DNA of 64,000 bases, taken from positions 152,463-216,462 of the forward strand of contig NZ_JAENIM010000041.1 of NCBI RefSeq assembly GCF_016595495.1. The letters run 5' to 3'. The DNA comes from Persicirhabdus sediminis. GTDB lineage: Bacteria > Verrucomicrobiota > Verrucomicrobiia > Verrucomicrobiales > Akkermansiaceae. The notes beneath the pieces were generated by a model that was not told the origin of the DNA, searched no databases, and saw nothing but the letters and a program-made list of their open reading frames with translations. Of the stretch, positions 58,682-64,000 are shown one piece after another; positions within the stretch are counted from its first letter, which is position 1; each line of letters opens with the position of its first letter. The position numbers and the translations under genes are program-made.

Positions 58682-60523
58682 TTACTCAACGGTCACACTT
58701 TTCGCCAAGTTGCGAGGTTGGTCGATAGAGCAACCGCGCAGACGCGCCACGTGATAGGAGAATAGCTGCAGGGCTACGGCAGCTGGAATGACTGAGGTAT
58801 ATTGCGGACAATCTGGGATCTCGATAACGTGATCGAAGATGTCGGCTGATTCTTTATCGCCAGCTGTGACTACACCGAGCACAGGTGCTGAACGCGCTTT
58901 ACATTCTTCCACGTTGCTCAGAGTTTTGTCCTGACCTGCACCTTTGTTAGCTAGTGCGATGACTGGCATGTTTTCGTCTAGCAGGGCGATAGGACCATGC
59001 TTGAGTTCAGCGGCATTGTAGCCTTCTGCGTGGATGTAAGAAATTTCCTTAATCTTCAGCGCACCTTCCATGGCGACGGGATACATGTAGCCGCGGCCGA
59101 TGTAGAACATGTTCTGGTAGTTAGTATAGTGCTGAGCAACCTCTGCGATCTTATCGTTAGTTTCTAGCACCCATTCGATGAGCTCAGGGATGCGCTTGAT
59201 TTCTTGGACAATCTCAATGCCACGCGCCTGTGATAGACGACGTCCACGAGCCAGCTTGAGGGCAATCATTAACAGAACTGAAACCTGGCTGGTGAATGCT
59301 TTAGTTGAGGCTACTGAGATCTCTGGGCCAGCGTGCAGATAGATGCCTCGGCCTGTTTCACGGGCGATGGTAGAGCCGACAACGTTGACTAGACCAGCAA
59401 CTAGAGAACCTTTTTCCACGGCTTCGCGCACAGCTGCTAGAGTGTCGGCAGTTTCACCCGACTGGCTGATAGCGAGCACGAGGTCGCGGCTGCCTACGAT
59501 TGGATTGCGGTAGCGGAACTCAGCTGCTTGTTCAACTTCAGCTGGAATGCCAGCAAAATCTTCAATGGCGTATTCACCAATAAGGCCAGCGTTCATTGAG
59601 GTGCCACAGCCAACGATCAGAAGTCGCTGGATGTCTACCAGCTCGCGTGGACTGAGGTTAAGACCTGATAGAATAGAGGTGCCGCGTTCCGCGTCGAGAC
59701 GACCACGGGTGGTATTGCGGATCGTTTCTGGCTGCTCAAAGATCTCCTTGGTCATGTAGTGCTCGAAACCACCTTTTTCTGCGGCGTCTGGTGACCAATC
59801 AATTTCTGATGGTGTGCGGGTGACAGAACCTGATGTTAGGCTGCGGATGTCAACCTGAGCGCCATTGATTTCAGCAATGTCGTTGTCATCCAGATAGATC
59901 GCTTGGCGAGTCCAGCGGATGATGGCTGATGCGTCTGATGCGACGATGGTTTCATCTTCACCAAGTCCCAGAACGATAGGGGAGCCGCGACGGGCAACCA
60001 CTAATTTGCCTGGCTCATCTTTAGCCATACAGGTGATGCCGTAGGTGCCTTCTACTTGCTGTAGTGCTTCAGTAACGGCTTCTAGCAGGTTGCCACGATA
60101 ACAAGATTCTACCAGGTGAGCGAGAACTTCGGAGTCAGTTTCAGAAACAAATACATTGCCCTGAGATTCGAGTTTTTGGCGCAGTGAGTTGTGGTTTTCA
60201 ATGATGCCATTGTGCACCAAAATCACCTTTGATTCTGGGCCGGGATGCGGGTGGGCATTGATAGATGTTGGAGGACCGTGAGTGGCCCAGCGGGTGTGAG
60301 CAATGCCGCTGTGAGCAGCCTCAAGCTCGTCGACATTTTCATCGGTTTTGATTTGTTCGATCAGCCCCTGCACCTTGCCGTCGCGCTTGCTAACGAGAAT
60401 CTTATTATTTTCGTTAACGGCAACGCCAGCTGAGTCGTAACCGCGATATTCGAGTTTTTTGAGTCCGCTCAAAAGCACGGGCATGGCTGAGCGTTTTCCG
60501 GTGTATCCTACAATTCCACACAT
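58682..60523 (-). CDS. glmS: Glutamine-fructose-6-phosphate aminotransferase
   Basis: The 613-residue enzyme has the N-terminal glutaminase starting MCGIVGYTGKR (nucleophile Cys2), then THTRWATHGPP-type AHTRWATHGPPTS, and two SIS isomerase domains (GCGTSMNAGLIGEY, SQSGETADTLAAV, EGYNAAELKHGPIALL). The C-terminus is RNLAKSVTVE. It makes glucosamine-6-phosphate, the entry to UDP-GlcNAc. The 22-bp gap behind the acyltransferase-like gene excludes a glmS ribozyme. Confidence 0.97.
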   Translation of the reverse strand: MCGIVGYTGKRSAMPVLLSGLKKLEYRGYDSAGVAVNENNKILVSKRDGKVQGLIEQIKTDENVDELEAAHSGIAHTRWATHGPPTSINAHPHPGPESKVILVHNGIIENHNSLRQKLESQGNVFVSETDSEVLAHLVESCYRGNLLEAVTEALQQVEGTYGITCMAKDEPGKLVVARRGSPIVLGLGEDETIVASDASAIIRWTRQAIYLDDNDIAEINGAQVDIRSLTSGSVTRTPSEIDWSPDAAEKGGFEHYMTKEIFEQPETIRNTTRGRLDAERGTSILSGLNLSPRELVDIQRLLIVGCGTSMNAGLIGEYAIEDFAGIPAEVEQAAEFRYRNPIVGSRDLVLAISQSGETADTLAAVREAVEKGSLVAGLVNVVGSTIARETGRGIYLHAGPEISVASTKAFTSQVSVLLMIALKLARGRRLSQARGIEIVQEIKRIPELIEWVLETNDKIAEVAQHYTNYQNMFYIGRGYMYPVAMEGALKIKEISYIHAEGYNAAELKHGPIALLDENMPVIALANKGAGQDKTLSNVEECKARSAPVLGVVTAGDKESADIFDHVIEIPDCPQYTSVIPAAVALQLFSYHVARLRGCSIDQPRNLAKSVTVE

Positions 60524-60545
60524 AATGTTATGATTCTGTTAAATT

Positions 60546-61418
60546 TTATTGGATGTCCTTTTGGACGGTTTCGTTAGGGCGGGTGGTGGTGTTGGCTGCG
60601 AGCTTGCGGCCTGGGTAGATGGCAGTGTGAATGCCAGTGTGTGTGCCGTCGCCGATGATGGCGCCAAATTTTCGGCGCCCGGTATCAATGAGGTTTTCGT
60701 CCACTATTGAGCGGTGGTTTTTGCCATCGTGACGTAAGTTAGAGGTAATGGTTCCGGCGCCGAGGTTGACGCCGTGGCCGAGCACACTGTCGCCGATGTA
60801 GCTGAGGTGGCCGACGGCAGTTTTGTTGCCAATGAGAGAGTTTTTGATTTCGACGGCTTGGCCGATGTGGCAGTTGTCGCCGATAGTGGTAGAACCGCGA
60901 AGGTAGCAGTTAGGGCCAATTTTGCAATTTTCCCCAATCACCACATTGCCTTCGATAAAGACACCAGGGAGGATGCGCGATCCTTTACCGAGTGTGATGT
61001 GACCCTCTATCACAGCTTGTGGGTGAACCTCGCCTTCGATGACATCGCGGTCGAGAGTGACAACAATCTGCTCGTTGACGGCAATCAGCTGCCACGGGAA
61101 GCGAATGCGGAATGAGTTAGCGCTAGCAACAACGATAAGCGCGCCAACTGGACGTTCCGCTGAATCGCCTGTCCAAGCGAGAACTTCAGCGTCGGCTGAC
61201 TCGAGCACGGCGTCTTGGCCAGACTCTAGCAATGCCAGCCAATCGCTGTGGCTGATCCACGCATTGTCAAACTGTGTGAGCCGCACATCCGCTGGCACCA
61301 TGGCCAGTTGGAGGTCGTGCAGTGTGCTGCCGGCAATTTGATAATCACCTGCTTTGTCGACCGTATTGAGAGGCCACCAGCTGGTGAGTTCATTAGATGG
61401 GATGAGCTGAATAGACAT
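60546..61418 (-). CDS. Left-handed beta-helix (hexapeptide) acyltransferase-like protein, GlmU C-terminal type
   Basis: The 290-residue protein has a unique N-terminal domain (residues 1-115; SIQLIPSNELTSWWPLNTV) and a hexapeptide repeat region from about 125: VIEGHITLGKGSRILPGVFIEGNVVIGENCKIGPNCYLRG. It continues SLIGNKTAVGHLSYIGDSVLGHGVNLGAGTITSNLRHDGKN, as in GlmU's acetyl-CoA-binding half. The GlmU pyrophosphorylase signature (LAAGxGTRMxS) is absent. Standing between glmM (two bases upstream) and glmS, it may acetylate glucosamine-1-phosphate, or be a divergent sugar nucleotidyltransferase of the kind annotated in Bacteroidota. Confidence 0.8.
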   Translation of the reverse strand: MSIQLIPSNELTSWWPLNTVDKAGDYQIAGSTLHDLQLAMVPADVRLTQFDNAWISHSDWLALLESGQDAVLESADAEVLAWTGDSAERPVGALIVVASANSFRIRFPWQLIAVNEQIVVTLDRDVIEGEVHPQAVIEGHITLGKGSRILPGVFIEGNVVIGENCKIGPNCYLRGSTTIGDNCHIGQAVEIKNSLIGNKTAVGHLSYIGDSVLGHGVNLGAGTITSNLRHDGKNHRSIVDENLIDTGRRKFGAIIGDGTHTGIHTAIYPGRKLAANTTTRPNETVQKDIQ

Positions 61419-61420
61419 GG

Positions 61421-62767
61421 TTAGGCTCCGATAGTTTGGTTGATGATTTCGGCCATCTTGTTAGCTTCTGCGCTTGCCAGCTGACCATCGGCGCATTCGG
61501 TGAGAATGCGAATTTTTTTCTCGGTACCTGAGTAGCGCACGAGTACACGACCTCTATCACCAAAGACCTTTTCGGCGGAAGCGATGGCCTCCGTCATGCC
61601 GGGAATGTCTTCAACAGCTGGTTTTTCAGTCACCATCATATTGAGCAGGACTTGTGGATAGATCTCCATGCAGTTAGCTAACTCAGCGAGTGACTTGCCG
61701 GCTTTGCTCATGAAGGTGAGAACTTTCAGAGCGCTAACGATTCCGTCACCCGTAGTGCCGAAGTCTGAGAAAATAATATGGCCAGAGTTTTCCCCTCCGA
61801 GGTTGAAGCCTTTGTCGCGCATGCACTCTAGCACGTGTCTATCACCTACAGGCGTAGTTTCCAGCTTGATGCCGTCAGCTGCGAGCGAGTCGCGCATGCC
61901 GAGGTTGCTCATCACTGTGGCGACGAGTGTATCACCTTTCAGTTGGCCAGCGGCTTTCATCGCTTTGGCACACAGGCAGAGCACTTGGTCGCCGTTTACG
62001 ATTGCTCCTGTATGGTCGCAGAAAATTACCCGGTCGGCGTCACCATCTAGGCAGATGCCGATGTCGGCACCGTGTTCGATTACCGCCTGAGCACAGGCTT
62101 CTGGGTGCATCGCACCACAATCGGCATTGATGTTAGTTCCGTTCGGATGAGTAGACATGGCAACCACCTCAGCGCCTAGTTCGTTGAAAATCAGAGGCGC
62201 AGCGTAGTAGCCCGCGCCGTGCGCGCAGTCGATGACCACTTTGAGCCCTTTGAGCGAAGTATCGCCTGCGGCTGTTTTGGCAAATTCTATGTAGCGGCCA
62301 ATGGCGTCGTCGATGCGCTTGGCTTTACCTATAGTGGTTTCTTTTTCAGCGACTTTTTCGGCGAGGATGATTTTTTCTACCTCGAGCTCGAGTGCGTCGT
62401 TGAGCTTAAATCCATCTGGCCCAAAAATCTTGATACCGTTATCCGGGTATGGGTTGTGCGATGCTGTTAGCATGATGCCGGCGTCGCAGCGCATGGTGCG
62501 CGTGAAATGGGCAACCGCAGGTGTCGGCGCTGGACCTGTGAGCAGGACCGTAGCTCCCTCAGCCACCAGACCACTGGTGATGGCGGTCTCAAGCATGTAA
62601 CCTGAAATTCGTGTATCTTTGCCTATCACCACCTTGTGCTTACCGGCTTGCTGAGCGTCGAGCACACGTGCCACCGCTCGCCCAAGGCGTAAGGCTAGCT
62701 CTGGTGTAATTGGCCATTCATTAGCCGTGCCGCGGATTCCGTCTGTTCCAAATAATTTCTTGCTCAT
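61421..62767 (-). CDS. glmM: Phosphoglucosamine mutase
   Basis: The 448-residue protein starts SKKLFGTDGIRGTANEWPITPELALRLGRA. It has the active-site phosphoserine loop GIMLTASHNPYPDNGIKIFG (Ser near 100), the metal loop DGDADRV and the sugar loop GGENSGHI. It converts GlcN-6-P to GlcN-1-P. I use ATG 62767; four residues upstream are possible. It heads the glmM / acyltransferase / glmS unit. No Shine-Dalgarno was seen. Confidence 0.96.
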   Translation of the reverse strand: MSKKLFGTDGIRGTANEWPITPELALRLGRAVARVLDAQQAGKHKVVIGKDTRISGYMLETAITSGLVAEGATVLLTGPAPTPAVAHFTRTMRCDAGIMLTASHNPYPDNGIKIFGPDGFKLNDALELEVEKIILAEKVAEKETTIGKAKRIDDAIGRYIEFAKTAAGDTSLKGLKVVIDCAHGAGYYAAPLIFNELGAEVVAMSTHPNGTNINADCGAMHPEACAQAVIEHGADIGICLDGDADRVIFCDHTGAIVNGDQVLCLCAKAMKAAGQLKGDTLVATVMSNLGMRDSLAADGIKLETTPVGDRHVLECMRDKGFNLGGENSGHIIFSDFGTTGDGIVSALKVLTFMSKAGKSLAELANCMEIYPQVLLNMMVTEKPAVEDIPGMTEAIASAEKVFGDRGRVLVRYSGTEKKIRILTECADGQLASAEANKMAEIINQTIGA

Positions 62768-63404
62768 CTTGTACGTCAAATCGGTAAAGTTAATTTCTGC
62801 GCTGTTTTGTAGCTTTTGCCAAGGGTATTCTGACTCCTCTGACTTAAGATTAAAACAGTTTATTCAAAAATATAGGCAAAGTTCAAAAAAAAATGAACTT
62901 AAATCCTGTTTTTTAACCTCAGTGAATGATTTTCAGCCTTCTAGAAGGTGATTGGAACAAAGATCGAGAAGTGAAAAGTGGACGATACGGGCTATGAAAT
63001 ACGACTTTTAGAAGAGAATCGAGCAAGCAAGGGCGAAAATTGGATGACAAGTGAAATACTCAAATGTCCACAAAAACTAGCAGCTGAATTGCTAGCTGAG
63101 TGATAGATTTTGAGCCGCGCAGAGAGAGGGCTGGGCTCTGAAAAGTATCACGAGGGCTATGCGGATGCAGGGCAGGAGCGGTCATTATTAGCTGATCTGT
63201 CTGGCGTGGTGAGGGCTATAGGCAAAGCTCAGCGTGCTGTTTTAGTGGCACTTTGGCTAACGGAGATGGCGTGCGTCGGCTCAGAGAGATGAGCGGGATG
63301 CTTCAGCTGAAAGCTCAGATGTAGATGCACAGGATGAGTATAGTATAAAAGATGCACGGCATTTTTTAGATGCAAGCCACTGATTCTGTGCGATATTGGT
63401 GATT
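62768..63404. other. Intergenic region upstream of the RAYT gene
   Basis: The 637-bp stretch holds the glmM promoter on one side and the RAYT leader on the other. I see no gene. Its only remarkable element is the inverted copy of the palindrome at 63352-63364, 40 bp before the RAYT ATG. Confidence 0.5.
63347..63366 (-). repeat. REP-like palindrome in front of the RAYT gene
   Basis: Reading the minus strand gives AAAATGCCGTGCATCTTTTA, the same 20 bases found at 56542-56561 and nearly the same at the other copies. It is in the opposite orientation to the gene. Confidence 0.75.
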
Positions 63405-64000
63405 ATGAAATCTCCAGAACCAATGCAGAACCAACAAAAACCAGCGGAAACGAAGCCGCTGACGCCGCTGCAGCTGGCGGATTGTAAAACGGGTTTTTCT
63501 GGTGGCGCAGCGGGCATGATTTGTGCGCCGCCGTCAGGTGGGCATGTGCGCATTGTTGGCGATGATCAGCACTCGTATTGCTACCACGTGATGAGTCGCA
63601 CGGCGGGCGGAGATTACCTGTTTGGCGACCGGGAAAAAGAAGCATTTTTGCGCATCATGTGGCGCATGGCGCGCTTCTCAGGCATAAAAATCCTGACTTA
63701 TTGTTTGATGGATAACCATTTTCACTTGCTCATTCGCGTGCCTAGCAGGGTGAAATTCAATGCCAAATTCGAAGCCTACGAGTCACAAGGTCGGCCAGAT
63801 GAAAGACCGTCGCAAACCAAGCAGCAAGGGGAAGAGCGGCTGATCGACCACCTGCGAACGCTGTATAGCAAAGCGTACATCAGCCAGCTACGAGCCGAGC
63901 TGGCTCACATGCGCGCCAATGGCATGGAGCGCTATGCTGATGAGCAACTAACTAAATACAAAGAGCGTTTTTGTAACTTAGAAAAATTCGTTAAAGAACT
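63405..64000 (+). CDS. REP-associated tyrosine transposase (RAYT/Y1_Tnp), 5' part
   Basis: From ATG 63405 the frame is open to the window end, about 198 residues, so the 3' part is missing. After a 45-residue Gly/Pro-rich start comes SYCYHVMSRTAGGDYLFGD, then WRMARFSGIKILTYCLMDNHFHLLIRVP. Here HFH is the HUH metal motif in the DNHFHLL context of the Y1/TnpA_REP family. The catalytic Tyr would be expected farther on, in the YSKAYISQLRAEL region or beyond. RAYTs are single-copy domesticated transposases that mobilise REP palindromes; the matching palindrome lies just upstream and in the repeat island. No intact insertion sequence surrounds it. Confidence 0.88.
   Translation, partial: MKSPEPMQNQQKPAETKPLTPLQLADCKTGFSGGAAGMICAPPSGGHVRIVGDDQHSYCYHVMSRTAGGDYLFGDREKEAFLRIMWRMARFSGIKILTYCLMDNHFHLLIRVPSRVKFNAKFEAYESQGRPDERPSQTKQQGEERLIDHLRTLYSKAYISQLRAELAHMRANGMERYADEQLTKYKERFCNLEKFVKE

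Noticed and set aside
60524..60545. glmS ribozyme ahead of glmS
   Set aside because: Only 22 bp separate glmS from the upstream gene, too short for the ribozyme fold.
63110..63292. 60-codon plus-strand frame upstream of the RAYT gene
   Set aside because: It starts with TTG, has no recognisable similarity and lies in a gene-poor repeat-like region.

Overview
The window looks like chromosomal DNA of a marine-type member of the Verrucomicrobiota, near the Rubritalea/Akkermansia branch. This is inferred from gene content, not from a marker gene. Supporting signs are a trypsin-like protease with a PEP-CTERM-type tail, a PL14-like polysaccharide lyase with a type-3 thrombospondin calcium repeat, a sulfatase-like protein, a protein built of W..xDPxxA repeats, and almost no Shine-Dalgarno sequences ahead of the start codons I inspected, including those of rpsB and rpsP. 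Housekeeping genes are intact and spread across the window.

Layout. 1-1.1 kb: 5' part of trpC (minus strand) and two identical tRNA-Gly(GCC) genes with a terminator. 1.1-1.7 kb: a non-coding repeat block. 1.7-3.7 kb: class III fructose-1,6-bisphosphatase. 3.9-9.5 kb: a Cys-rich secreted protein, then an ABC exporter operon (adaptor, ATPase, two FtsX-type permeases, Cys-rich lipoprotein). 9.6-12.8 kb: a secreted repeat protein and a catalytically dead sulfatase homologue. 12.9-19.0 kb: low-molecular-weight tyrosine phosphatase, TamB-like and TamA/BamA-like genes in one direction. 19.0-23.5 kb: DUF481 porin-like protein, TauE/SafE, C39-like peptidase, rpsP and ffh. 24.2-29.5 kb: a small AP2-like protein, PBP1C, an FeS-BCP-type photolyase homologue and an epimerase. 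29.5-36 kb: a TetR-controlled tripartite RND efflux operon with a perfect 28-bp palindrome upstream. 36-38.5 kb: PTS EIIA and argS. 38.6-43.4 kb: an accessory stretch of orphan secreted and membrane proteins, a HigBA toxin-antitoxin pair and an isolated helicase C-terminal domain. 43.4-45.5 kb: a hairpin repeat array, then tsf and rpsB. 45.8-51.4 kb: TruC-like synthase, SDR, a tiny four-Cys protein, a KefB-like antiporter, DUF1853 and the PEP-CTERM-type trypsin. 51.7-55.7 kb: secreted protein, gatB, CvpA-like, aroC. 55.8-57.2 kb: a large non-coding repeat island. 57.2-62.8 kb: PL14-like lyase and glmS / hexapeptide acyltransferase-like / glmM, an amino-sugar nucleotide cluster. 63.4 kb to the end: 5' part of a RAYT (REP-associated tyrosine transposase).

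The most interesting signals are: the RAYT gene sharing a 20-bp palindromic sequence with the repeat island 6.4 kb away, which suggests a REP-RAYT system; strong over-use of the hexamers AGCTGG/CCAGCT, including inside terminator hairpins; four distinct repeat arrays; a sulfatase-fold protein that lost its catalytic Cys and Arg; a photolyase homologue that lost the C-terminal Fe-S cysteines; and an ABC exporter bracketed by Cys-rich partners.
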